Under the pieces are notes generated by a model. It was given only the letters and a program-made list of their open reading frames with translations, did no database searches and had not been told where the DNA came from. Made by a program: the position numbers and the translations under genes. Below, in pieces: positions 1 through 9,989 of a stretch of DNA of 31,935 bases. Origin of the DNA: Schoenoplectus triqueter (taxonomy: Eukaryota > Streptophyta > Magnoliopsida > Poales > Cyperaceae); contig CAXKVV010001683.1 of NCBI GenBank assembly GCA_964058805.1, positions 1-31,935 of the forward strand, written 5' to 3'. Every line of letters begins with the position of its first letter. Within the stretch, counting starts at the first letter, position 1.

Positions 1-119
1 ATAATTAAGATTGAAAATTATATCCGTATCATTTTCTATTCGAATATTCAGATATGAATAACCGTATGTAAATTTTCAAATACAAATCGAATATAATTAG
101 ATATAAGTTTGCACCCCCA
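1..119. mobile_element. Right end of a hAT-like non-autonomous element (partial)
   Basis: The first bases consist of alternating ATTCGAATAT/ATATGAATA-type motifs that end in TTTGCACCCCCAC. Read on the minus strand this gives GTGGGGGTGCAAAC followed by ATTCG-rich repeats, which resembles the terminus of common plant hAT-derived MITEs that start TAGGGGTGCAAAC. The left end lies outside the window, so no target duplication can be tested. Confidence 0.4.
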
Positions 120-159
120 CGCACACAAAAACCTCGAGCCCCACTCCACCTCTAACTTG

Positions 160-412
160 GCAATGGCAATTTGACGAAAAATTAGAAATTAGATAAATTT
201 TATAATCAAAAGTAACTTATATGTATCTTGTGGATACAAATAAAAATCAAATTTCATACAACTTAAATATTATTTGATGATGCGTTAAGAATCATTTTAA
301 ATTTTGAATAAATATAATATTTTGTGGGCATAATATGTAATTGATATAGATCATCTATGTACTGCTGGATTAAAATTATTCTTTATTTTATAAATTATCA
401 AAATAAATAATT
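160..412. repeat. Degenerate foldback (MITE-like) element, family A copy 1
   Basis: The segment around 251-285 (AAATTTCATAC, then ATTATTTGATG and a TTAA) matches the inner arm of two better-preserved inverted repeats at 1381-1747 and 30020-30340. The right edge at 389-412 (ATTATCAAAATAAATAATT) matches their terminal motif. The arms are poorly paired here, so the boundaries are approximate and the copy is probably old. Confidence 0.3.
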
Positions 413-417
413 GCTTA

Positions 418-848
418 AGGTTCATTTGACACCCCCTTGTAATAGCAAAAAGTAGGAATAACATTGTTATTCTAATAAATAAATTTATCAAATAAATTTT
501 AGACTAAACAGAAGTGCGGAAGAGTGTTAAACCGACATACCATGCTATAGGTGGTATACCGGTTTAGCTATTGTAGAATAATAATTATTACTTGATTATA
601 TTATATTATATTATAATTATGATTATATTATCATTATGATTTTTATTGTTATATCATGATTATTATTATATTATTCTTTTTATTATTATCTTATTATTAT
701 TTTATTATTATTATTATCATCATCAATTATCAAATATCAAATGATACTTTTGCTCTGCCAAATAATAAAAAATACTACTCTTTCAAAAATAATATTATTC
801 CACCATTCTTCCAAAATTATTCCTTAATTGCCAAACGAAACATGGTTC
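418..848. repeat. Possible Tourist-like MITE with AT-rich core
   Basis: The left edge reads GGTTCATTTGACA and the right edge, on the opposite strand, reads GTTTCGTTTGGCA. Each is followed inward by GGAATAA and ATT-rich motifs, so the ends form an imperfect inverted repeat. The core at 575-735 is a degenerate ATT/TTATA microsatellite. The short open frame inside it (656-868) is low-complexity and not a gene. The assignment to the PIF/Harbinger type rests only on the style of the ends. Confidence 0.35.
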
Positions 849-849
849 T

Positions 850-1380
850 CCTCGTCAAAATGGCATGAAAATATCGTAATCTTCTATAGATAAAAGTCAC
901 AAAAGATTACCAGTAGTGGCTTTCTTACATACGACTTTTAGATATTAACTTACTAACATTTCAAAACTAAAGATATGACAATAAAAAAAATTAATGAATG
1001 CATAAAAGTCAAGATTATTTTAAAGTCCTCTAACGAAGCATTCCACCGGTTCTTAATTATGGAAATTTATATGATGCCATATTTGTTTCTACAGTAATCA
1101 TATATTATACTTTTTTTTTGTCTGTGATCATAGAACCCACTTAATAATAATTATTCACTACATCTAATTATAACCGTTTAAACAAATTCAACGACCGAAA
1201 TCCATTGCCATAGTTTTTTTATGGTACGGATCCCTTAATTATTACTTGCAATTATCAGTAAATACTGTCTTTACTGTTTGCAGCGACTACAAAGTTAGAA
1301 ACGAAGTATGGTAAAAAATTGACATGGTTTCCTCTCTTCTTTTTTTTTTCCGGAAATAGTATGTATAATTTTTTTCAAAT
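850..1380. other. Intergenic AT-rich DNA, nothing recognised
   Basis: There is no coding pattern, repeat structure or RNA gene that I can support. Homopolymer T and A runs are frequent. Confidence 0.6.
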
Positions 1381-1747
1381 GGGAAGGATCACTTGACAAT
1401 CTTGTTAATAGATTTTTAAATAAATATGAAAAAAAAAATTACAAATAGAATTTTTTTATGGATATGTTATTTTACTTATAAATTAATGGTGATTCAAATT
1501 TTATATAATTTTATTATCATTTGATAGTCCATCAAAGACCGTTAAATTATAACCGTTCTAAATTTTATATAATTTTAATAATTTTTGATGGAGTATCAAA
1601 TGATAATGAAATTACATAAAATTTAAATCATCATCAATTTATAAGTAGAAGAGCATATTTATAGGATTTTTTTTAAGATTTTTTTAGTATTTATTTAAAA
1701 ATTCATTATTAAAATTGTCAAAATAACTCATTGACAAGTAATCCCCA
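1381..1747. mobile_element. Foldback MITE, family A copy 2
   Basis: This is a long imperfect inverted repeat. The left arm, about 1381-1535, runs from a GGATCACTTGACAAT-like end through ACTTATAAATTAATGGTGATT to ATCATTTGATAGTCCATCAAA. The right arm, about 1585-1747, is its reverse complement with few mismatches, and the two are separated by a spacer of about 50 bp. It has no coding capacity. No clear target duplication was found at the edges. Motif order and size match the copy at 30020-30340. Confidence 0.7.
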
Positions 1748-2900
1748 CCCTTTTCCAATTATGTGCTGAAAAAATGCACTCACAATCAAGAAAAGAAAAG
1801 CCTCACGGTCTAATATCTAGATTGAAATCTGCAAATACGAACCAGTAGAACTTTGTAATCAACAGATGGTGGAGGCCACTATACAAGAAAAGGTCAAAAC
1901 TTTCGTTCTTCCCACAACGTGCGTGCTTTTCTAAATTCCTCAATTCTACATGTCTACACGATCAAATCAAATGGCTGCGAGTTATATAATATTCTAAAAA
2001 TAAGCGTATGTACACCAACCCCACCAAACCGCGACATATTTCAATGCTTAAAAATCTTCGAATTTGTCCAAGCCTCCAATGTTTCCTACACCGTACTATT
2101 CAAAATTTCATCAATTCAATGTTAATTGATGATTGTACTAGTTTCAAAAAGCCAAGTTATCTTTCTATTTCCTTCATTAATGAAGCTTTTGATAAATTAA
2201 AATCTTCCGGCTGAATAGCGTGTGAGACTTGTCAATTTTGACAAGGTTATGATTAAAATCAAGAAAATGAAAGGTTCGGTTTTTCATTGACCAGTTGTAA
2301 AGGACCGGTTCTTACCAAAGCGTTTGAAATTCAAACCCAAATTATTAACAATAAAAGGTAAGAATTATGAATTATAGACAACATAAAGCACCTCCATTAA
2401 GAAAACCAAATAAAACATTGGAGCTTGTAACTTGTAAGCAATACTAACTACCATATTTTCCAGTTATCAATCTTAGGGCAACAACCAATGTATATCATGA
2501 TATCTACAAAAGTTAGAACGAAGCTAAAATGCAGAAGGAAAAAGAATGCTGAAAAGCTCAAATGCCAACTAAATATACATATATAGCACGAGGAGACTTA
2601 CAAAAACAGAACCAAACTAAATATTAAATCACCAAGTATATGTGATCTAACTTAAATAAAAGGAGGAAATAAAAAAAAAGAAATAGTACACCAGATTCTC
2701 TATGATATCCTCGGAAAAACCCAAAAAAAAAAATCTAAATACTAAAATCTCCCCAGTTTAACATACAACAAGCGACCCGCACAAAAATTCTCACGATATT
2801 GTCAAATTCCCAATTTCATCTGCAATGGTGACCTTGATCCTGAGCATAAAACAATTAAAGAATGAAACAAATTAAGTTTCTTTTTTCTGTTTTGAATCAA
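1748..2900. other. Intergenic DNA and 3' flank of the COBRA-like gene
   Basis: The part next to 2900 should contain the 3' untranslated region of the minus-strand COBRA-like gene, but I see no canonical AATAAA signal on that strand. The small plus-strand open frames at 1919-2214 overlap each other in different phases and look like chance frames. Confidence 0.5.
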
Positions 2901-2902
2901 AG

Positions 2903-4930
2903 TCATAGCCCCAAAATCATCAGCAAAGAAACAAAAAGAACAAACACAGCCTGATGAGCAGGGCCCACAACATTCCTAAACCCAGCACTTTGCGGGAAAA
3001 TAGTTGGCAAGGAGCACTCTTCCCCATTGAAGTAAACCTTACTTGGGAAACCCCCTCCACTGATAACTTCAATTCCAGGCGTTGTCTTTTTAGTAAATGA
3101 AACCACTGTCTGCTGTTTTCCAGGCACCATTGGATCAGAGCTGGTTGACCCATTACTCATCTTAACCAAATAATTCAGACCTTGTAAACCTTGCATGAAA
3201 ATGGTGTTATTACCAATTGCACTGCCATTAAACGAATACATCTTCTCATAACCATCATAAGCTTTATCCATTACAATTGCAGCAAACCAATCTGCAAAAT
3301 CAACCTGGCCCCAATTAAATAGTGTGATTCTGGCACTCCAGCCTTTATTGTAATCTGTTGCTATATGCCAATTCATGCTGACTCCACAATAATCGCTGCA
3401 CGGCATTGGGTTTGGCATAGGCAAGTGCTTGAGCTCTGCCCAGGCTTTTATTTTGGCAGTACGATTGTCAAAAGGCACCAACAAGGCCTCTGGCGGTAGG
3501 AGCATAGCTGGTGTTGTTGTACTGCAAGTGGATCCAGCTCGGTTCACTGGGCACCCACATGCACAGGTATTACATGGGATTACCGAATCATTGTAGAATC
3601 CAGAGAAGGTTACACAGCATTTGCGTGTTGTGCTTTGGGGTACAGTGATGTTGCAGCTGACCATCCAGGTGGCAAATGCTGATCTGTTCGATTCAAGGCC
3701 TGAAGAATCAGGGAATTTAGTTGGAGCCACCCGCACCAGCGAATCTTTACAGAGATACTGTGGGTTGAGGGGTGACCCTCCCACAATTTTAAACTTCCTA
3801 GGTGGCTTAATTGTGGTGATATTTAAATCAGGCGGCATTTTGAACACTTGCATTTGAAATGCGGATTTTGTTTGGGTTGGGTCCATGGCTTTAGGTAAGA
3901 TTGTACCATTACGGCAACAGTGGTCAATCTTTCCAAAGTCAGTGTTATTGTAGAAGGACAATGGTAAGTCCAAAATTTCTGGGACCCTCTCACAGTTCAA
4001 GACTTTGCTGAAATCCAGGCTTTGGTAGTAAGTGGCTTGCGGGCCGTAAATGCACCCGGTAGCATCAACGTTTATTGGGTATGCACCCTTCATGGAGTAT
4101 ATGAACTCACTGCTCTGCCATTCCCACGACAGGTGCCAATTGTCAAGCCGACCAAGCCGTGCCTTGTTCTCAATTGTCACCAATGCAAGGTAGCTGGATG
4201 GATACGCTTGGATCACATCATATGTTATGATCAAGTCACCATTTGGCGGGTCCTTGTATTGCCTTTTCACGTCTGTTATGTTAGTGATTACCGTGTTATT
4301 TGGGTTGAATTTTGGGTTGGGGATGCAACAGGTCGAGACAGAGAATGTGTAATTGCCAGGTTCCACAAAGGGCGGGCAAATATAGCTTGGATCATCTAAG
4401 GATATTGATTGTGGAAACGGGTTTAATGTTTTCGGCGCACCAAAGAGGGTTCCAACCAGATCGACAGTTGCCTGAGTAAGCGATTGGTCATCAGCAGTAG
4501 CAATAGGAGTCAGAAGATCCACATTTGTGGATCCTGAGAAGGAAGTGACGTTTGCATCGAGGGTTGTATTGTAAGGCAGATCGTCCCCGTTAGTGAGAAC
4601 TGCGTTCTTCATGCTGACTATGATTTCTTTGTACTGGAACTTAATTAGAAGAGCCCAGGATTTGAGCGTGGTGGCGCCTTGGTTGGTAATCGTCGCGCGG
4701 GACTGAAATTTGTAGGCTTGTCGGGTCGGGTCGGTGACAAAAGGTCGGATCTTGGTTGCACCGCCCCACAGGTCGTACTTTAGCTCAATGCCGTTGCAAC
4801 CCGCGTCGGGTGCGGGAGCAGGCGCTAAAGTGCCTCCGCTCACTGGGGTTGTTTGGGAGAAAGCGGGGTTGGTGAGGAGAGCTAGTACGGGTAAGAAAAG
4901 GAGGAGAAATAACTTACTGGAGGCCTCCAT
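2903..4930 (-). CDS. COBL7: COBRA-like protein, group II (COBL7/COBL10 type), GPI-anchored
   Basis: This is a single uninterrupted 675-residue frame, about the length usual for group-II COBRA-like proteins (roughly 650-670). Residues 1-25 form a signal peptide (hydrophobic LFLLLFLPVLALL). They are followed by a Pro/Ala-rich linker and the group-II N-terminal domain (about 45-200). The COBRA domain starts near GDLIITYDV (231). Its WHLSWEW segment (265-271) lies in the carbohydrate-binding-like region. The cysteine-rich block is CCVTFSGFYNDSVIPC (438-453) then NTCACGC; many family members have CCVS where this has CCVT. Many N-glycosylation sequons are present. The C-terminus (655-675) is a hydrophobic tail typical of a GPI-attachment signal. 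By family knowledge the protein acts at the outer plasma membrane or wall and affects cellulose deposition or oriented expansion. The Met at 4930 fits the signal peptide. COBL7 versus COBL10/COBL8 is not resolved by reading alone. Confidence 0.93.
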   Translation of the reverse strand: MEASSKLFLLLFLPVLALLTNPAFSQTTPVSGGTLAPAPAPDAGCNGIELKYDLWGGATKIRPFVTDPTRQAYKFQSRATITNQGATTLKSWALLIKFQYKEIIVSMKNAVLTNGDDLPYNTTLDANVTSFSGSTNVDLLTPIATADDQSLTQATVDLVGTLFGAPKTLNPFPQSISLDDPSYICPPFVEPGNYTFSVSTCCIPNPKFNPNNTVITNITDVKRQYKDPPNGDLIITYDVIQAYPSSYLALVTIENKARLGRLDNWHLSWEWQSSEFIYSMKGAYPINVDATGCIYGPQATYYQSLDFSKVLNCERVPEILDLPLSFYNNTDFGKIDHCCRNGTILPKAMDPTQTKSAFQMQVFKMPPDLNITTIKPPRKFKIVGGSPLNPQYLCKDSLVRVAPTKFPDSSGLESNRSAFATWMVSCNITVPQSTTRKCCVTFSGFYNDSVIPCNTCACGCPVNRAGSTCSTTTPAMLLPPEALLVPFDNRTAKIKAWAELKHLPMPNPMPCSDYCGVSMNWHIATDYNKGWSARITLFNWGQVDFADWFAAIVMDKAYDGYEKMYSFNGSAIGNNTIFMQGLQGLNYLVKMSNGSTSSDPMVPGKQQTVVSFTKKTTPGIEVISGGGFPSKVYFNGEECSLPTIFPQSAGFRNVVGPAHQAVFVLFVSLLMILGL

Positions 4931-5260
4931 TCGCGGTCTCTGCTCCGATCTGTCTCTCTGCTTAGGATTCTCTGCCGAGTTGATCTATTGAGTAGGATAA
5001 ATGGAAGGAGAAAGCGCGTTTTGGGGAGAGAAAGAGAGAAGAGAGAAGGGAGAAGGTGAGGGGAACCCAGCTGGGAAGGTTTGAAATGGGAAACAAGTGA
5101 AAGAACCAAAGACCGGTGCTTTATTATTATTTTTTCCTTTTTTATTTTGTTTTGTTTTGCATTGCTTTGTGTGGGAGGGTTTTTGAATTTTTATTTAAAT
5201 TAAAGAGAGAGAGGAAAGCCGGCTGTGCCTGAGAGCGCACGTGACAGCAACGGAACAAGA
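4931..5260 (-). promoter_or_regulatory. Leader and proximal promoter of the COBRA-like gene
   Basis: Read on the minus strand, about 5010-5060 is rich in CT/TCTCTC, a common feature of plant 5' leaders and TATA-less core promoters. A perfect G-box CACGTG lies at 5238-5243 with context CACGTGAC, about 310 bp upstream of the ATG. This could bind bZIP or bHLH factors. I see no clear TATA box in the usual place, and the transcription start is not visible from sequence. Confidence 0.4.
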
Positions 5261-6313
5261 GGGATTGTGAAGGTCGCTAGATTGCATGCGTCTTGACAAA
5301 TACGAGCAATATGTAACGGATGATTCTATTGTTTCTAATTTCTAAATTCCAAGTTTTAAAACTGGTTTGCAATGATTCGCTACAGTGTATTTACAAAATA
5401 AATAAAAAAAACAGCACAGAGGGAAGAACGAGTTGATTCTTTTTTTTTTTCCTTTTGGCAAGCCCGGAAGTATTGCCCAAAAACAAAAGGAGGCCCGTGG
5501 GCCGAAAGAGTCGAGGTACACAGAAACAAAAGCAAACAAAATATTGTGACGAGGGTTAATTAACTGAGGTTAATTTAACAAAATTATACTTCATAGAGGG
5601 TTAGGGTTAAATCTTCTAGTACCTCACCTATGCCACATGAATAATTTACATTTTCTTTATTTTCTTTAGTACTAAACATTTCATCATTAATAAACCCAAT
5701 ATTTTTAATAAGCTCAAAGAATATATAAAAATGCTTATATACTTCTTTTTCTCATTTATAAAATAATTGTTTTAATTATGAGAGTCACTGGGAATTGCTA
5801 ACTTGACAATTAGAAATATTTCCAATTTTTATTTTTTAAACTCTAAAAAATTCGTAAACATTTTCTTCCAGTTATAGGTTGAAGTATCTATTTGATGTAT
5901 CATTAAAGATTGTGTTGGAATAAATGAATATTTTTGTTAGAATATTATTGGTAGTTAATTTTTTTTATAGCTTTCTTACTTACTTGAAAAATTATTTTCA
6001 AAGTTATATATTTTTTTTATACACTCCTCTCCTACCAATAAAAAAGAATTGAAGCCTCTCCTTGATTATTTTGTAGGATAAAATGAGTCTCTCCATCATA
6101 CAGTTGCGTCCATGAACATTTTGTAGAATAAAATAAGCGTTTTTTCTAATGTCTATTAATTCAAACAGAAATAAGTGAATATAACTATTAATACCTAAGA
6201 AATAACTGTTTGCGATTTATACTACAATACGTATACTAATAACTCGGACAAATATTAACTATAAAGAGAAAAATGAGCTGTTCTTCTTACTTTTTCCCTT
6301 TTTTTTTGGTGAG
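5261..6313. other. Intergenic AT-rich DNA
   Basis: I see no gene here. Around 5795-5910 the order of motifs (ACTTGACAAT, then GTAAACATTTTCTTC, TTATAGG, TATTTGATGTATCATTAAAG) is similar to one arm of foldback family A, so a solo arm may be present, but the match is weak. Confidence 0.4.
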
Positions 6314-6321
6314 CGTGTGGG

Positions 6322-6748
6322 TAGGGGCGTGCAAACAGATCAATTTAATTAATTTTAAATTTAACCATTAAATTTAACTATTTAGCTTAGTTTTTTAATT
6401 TAAAATTTTGATTTGGCTGATTCAAAAATTATCAAGTAAATTCATTTTACTTGGTATAAAAAAGTATCATATCAAAGATAATCTAAATATTTTTATTTTT
6501 ATATATTTTATTTAGTTATTTATTTTATTTTTAAATAATTTATTTCTCTATCATTTTTTATAATTATCGATATTTTTCATTCCTCTTTAACTAATATAAT
6601 TATGGTTTAATCGAATAAAATAATTTTTGATTTATTCAATTGATATTTTTATAAATTTAGTTCAGTTCATAATTTGATAAACCAAATAAAACTTCAAATT
6701 CATATATTTATTTTAATTTGAACTAAATGGACCAACTGCATACACTAT
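6322..6748. mobile_element. hAT-like MITE with 8-bp target duplication
   Basis: The element starts TAGGGGCGTGCAAAC and ends TGCATACACTA, whose complement starts TAGTGTATGCA. It is flanked by CGTGTGGG (6314-6321) and TGTGTGGG (6749-6756), which are seven of eight identical, as expected for an aged hAT 8-bp duplication. The interior is AT-rich and non-coding, with partly complementary AATTTAAATTT/TTCAATTG-type motifs. It must have been moved by a transposase encoded elsewhere. Confidence 0.7.
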
Positions 6749-6789
6749 GTGTGGGCGATACCGAAAACGGTAAACAAAGCCGTTGGAAA

Positions 6790-7110
6790 AAAAAGTAGGT
6801 TAAACTAGTGTATTAAAAAATCTGCCTAGGTCCAATCTGACCCATCAAATACGTGACCGCAACCCAACCCGATCCACCCTGAGGTCAAACCCGCCTCAAC
6901 TTGTGAACCGACCAACTCATGCTCCTATGATGGGTTGCAGTACGCCAATCCCAAAAAAATCTATGTTAAATGTGGTTTCTCAATAACCCGATCCGTCCCG
7001 ACCTATTGTTAACCTGCTCTATTCCGCCCATAACCTGTGTTAAATTCAGACAAAACCCGTCCAATATCCGACTCCAACCCATTGACCCGCACTGTTTACA
7101 AATAAATTTC
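6790..7110. repeat. Fragment of a CCCGACCC-rich non-autonomous repeat
   Basis: The segment is unusually rich in AACCCG, GACCC and CAACCC motifs on the plus strand (for example CAACCCAACCCGATCC and CCATTGACCCGCACTG). This is the mirror of the GGGTCGGGT motif style seen in the elements at 7972 and 12746. No terminal repeats or target duplication were recognised, so it is probably a degraded piece. Confidence 0.4.
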
Positions 7111-7971
7111 AGAGGATCTGAACGGATCATGCACCTAGCTACCACATAGGATCTGAGTTCGACCTTCCGATTAGATGATTATCTTGTTCAGATAATCTCT
7201 ATTGTAGTTCATAAGTTATCTACATTTATTTATTTATTTTGAAGAGATAGTTATACTCAGTTAACCAGCAAGAGTGTCAATGTATCTTCTGTGAGAAGCA
7301 AGACAGCTATTTAGTCCATTACTTTCTATTTTTCAAGAACGAAATTAGCATTTAACCCCAAAAAAATACGCTACTTTCACAAAAAGGACATCCTACATAT
7401 AATTAACAAGGTGTTATAAAATAATGAACGAATTGCATCTGTAATTATCAGTCAAGTATTCTCTTTCCCTTCATGCCAGAAGAGAACACATATGTGCACT
7501 AGTTTTAAATTATGTAGTTCTCTTGGGCCCACCTTGTCCACCTCTGGCTAGTGGAGTCCAATTCCTTGTTGAACCAATTATCGGCTGCTGCATTGATTGT
7601 AGAGGGCAATTGTTTTGAATTATTTGAGTTATTTTGAAGTTTTATTAAATTAAAAATATCTGTCAAAATTGATGGACCGATTTGATCCATAAAAAATTAC
7701 GAGTGAGCTTTCAAAATAAAAAGAAGCGTTCAAACCTGATCCAACCAACCTGTAGAATGATGAGCTCGTTGGATCGGACGGATTTGGAGTCTTGGACCGC
7801 GCCCACTGAAATACAGTAGGTTAAAGAATATTTTTGTTACAATCTGAAACCTGGTAGTTTTACGAATATTCACGTCTGTGAATTTTCGCTAGTTGATTGG
7901 ACCTAACAAAGAAAACATCAGAGAAAAAGTTGGTCGAAACTTGTATAAATTTGAACGCAAAACTAGCTGAT
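7110..7971. other. Intergenic DNA
   Basis: I see no supported gene. A 61-residue minus-strand open frame at 7505-7690 has protein-like composition and is treated under findings. Confidence 0.4.
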
Positions 7972-9220
7972 TAGAGGTGGTAATCGGGTGGATTGGATCG
8001 GGTAAGTTTGATCAAAAAAATGTTAGGTTATGGGTCGGATTTGGGTTGATCTGATTCGGGTCGGATTCGGGTTGATCTGATTCGGGTCGGATCGAATTTC
8101 GGGTCGAACACTGTTGTGTTTTTCTAGGTTTCGGATCATTTTGAGTCGGGTTTCGAATACTTAGTAGCTCATCTCATTTTGAGTTTTAGGTCATTCGGGT
8201 CCGGGTTGGGTCCAGGTCAGGTAGGATTTTCAGATCATATGATACCGGATTGTTTCGAGTTTCGAATTGTCTCGGACTGGGTTGGGTCAAGTTCTTTTTT
8301 GTGATGTTATATTTCAGTTCGGGCCAGATTTCGGGTCGGGTTGAATTTCAGGTCATCATACCTTAAAACTTTTTTTCATAAATTCATTTTAGTCAATGTT
8401 AGATATAAATTATCAATTATGTTGTGATCAATTTGACTCTAAAAATAATATAAATATAATTAATTAATTTGAATGTAGTCAGATTAGTTTTAGGTCAACA
8501 TACTTCATTCATTTTATTAATAAACTGAAAATATGTTACTTATGATAATGCAGATTAATAGACATTAGTTTTTTATGATAATTTTAATTTACGGTATATA
8601 AATTTTGATTAAATCGACATTATTATTTTGATTTAAAATGTAACTTTTTTATTTTGATATAAACTATGAATATATTGTATGTACGTAATTTTTAAATTTA
8701 AATTATCAAAATTATACATACAATTGTTTATATGTATATTGATAAAAATATTAATTAATTTATGTCAAAATAAATTTATATTCCCTCTAAATCCGTGCTT
8801 AACCCGACCCCGCTTAAAAAAAAATCGACAGTCAAGTACTAATTGAATTTTATAAAGAGAAGTTTAATATTTGTATGGTACAATTTTAAAATAATTAGAT
8901 ACATATATGCAGCACGAGTCGGGTCGGGTTGGAGTTCGAATTGTCTAATTTTGAGTCGTCTAATTTCGGGCTTCGGGTCGTTTGATCTCCGGTCATCTTG
9001 GGTTTCGAATCGTTCGAGTTCAGATTGTCTAATCTCGGGTTTTGAGTCGATTTCGAGTTCTCTAATCTCATGTCATCTTGAGTTTCAGATCATTCAAGTC
9101 CAAGTCGGATCAGGTTTGAATTAGTTTGACATTCTGAAAAAAAAAACAAATTGAGTCGGATTCAAATCTGAACGAATCGAATAAATTTATCATATTGGAT
9201 CGGGTCTTGCCAACTCACAG
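7972..9220. mobile_element. GGGTCGGGT-rich non-autonomous element, probably composite
   Basis: The left end reads TAGAGGTGGTAATCGGG. The right end, on the opposite strand, reads TGAGTTGGCAAGACCC, giving imperfect terminal inverted repeats. Both subterminal zones (7985-8350 and 8915-9200) carry many copies of GGGTCGGGT, TTCGGGTC and TCGGATT variants, and the middle is plain AT-rich DNA. The same terminus (TAGAGGTGGCA) is found in the 12746-13049 element. No 8-bp duplication could be matched, so the ends may be degraded or two elements may be joined. The open frame 8843-9124 simply reads through the motif array. Confidence 0.5.
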
Positions 9221-9275
9221 GATAATCCAGCCTGGATCACTCAGAATTGACTACTGAGAGGAGCCGGTGGGGATT

Positions 9276-9580
9276 AGGGGTGTCAAACGGCTGAAACGGT
9301 GACGAAACAATGTTGTTTCGTTAACCGTTTCGTTTAATAAACGAAACAGAAAACAGTTTCGTTTAATAAACGAAATAGAAAATCATTTCGTTAACCGTTT
9401 CGTTTATCACGAAATGGAACGAAACACGAAATTTCGTGTATTTTACACTGAAATACTCTTAACAAAATAAAAAATACCGTTTCGTTAACCATTTCATTTA
9501 ATAAAATGAAATAAAAATTTATTTCGTTAACTGTTTCATTACCACGAAACGCGGTTGAAACGGAATTCGTTGAGTCCCAG
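9276..9580. mobile_element. hAT-like MITE with perfect 8-bp target duplication
   Basis: TGGGGATT occurs at 9268-9275 and again at 9581-9588, directly bordering an element that begins AGGGGTGTCAAACGG and whose opposite end reads CTGGGACTCAACG. The interior contains repeated blocks made of GTTTCGTTAACCGTTTCGTTT and AATAAACGAAA in both orientations. The intact duplication suggests a younger insertion than its neighbours. The minus-strand open frame 9391-9717 runs out of this element into flanking DNA and is not a gene. Confidence 0.8.
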
Positions 9581-9588
9581 TGGGGATT

Positions 9589-9989
9589 AGTCAAAATTGA
9601 CATGGCATGACTCGACGAGTTGACGTCACCAGCGCTTACCGTTGATTTTCCATGCTTTGATATTTTGGAAGGTGGATCGATTCCTGCTGTCATAATTCGT
9701 ACATGTTTAAAATTCATCGAGGACGTTTCCCTCAGAAAACTAAAATTTTAAACATAGAAGCGTTCAAACAGATATTATGAACATAGATATGATAAGTTCA
9801 ACAAAGAGAGAATTTTTAAACTAATCAAATGATGAATTTATTGATTCTTCTATACGAAACGAAATGCAACATTTAATTTTTTTAACACTTCATCAAAGAA
9901 GAGTATGTAATTTTTTTCTTTATTTTTAAATACTTTTCATTTTAATAAGAAAATACGCACATATAGGTATACAAAATTAATAAATTTAC
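9589..9989. other. Intergenic DNA, nothing recognised
   Basis: AT-rich sequence without coding, RNA or repeat structure that I can support. Confidence 0.5.

Noticed and set aside
656..868. 70-residue Ile/Leu/Phe-rich frame
   Set aside because: It is encoded by an ATT/TTA microsatellite, so the hydrophobic look is a composition effect.
4022..4399. 125-residue plus-strand frame opposite the COBRA-like gene
   Set aside because: It lies wholly antisense to a well-supported coding region and has no recognised motif. The same holds for 3621-3857 and 4734-4991.
8843..9124. 93-residue frame with Ser/Gly-rich repeats
   Set aside because: It reads through the GGGTCGGGT-type transposon motif array, so it is a repeat artefact.
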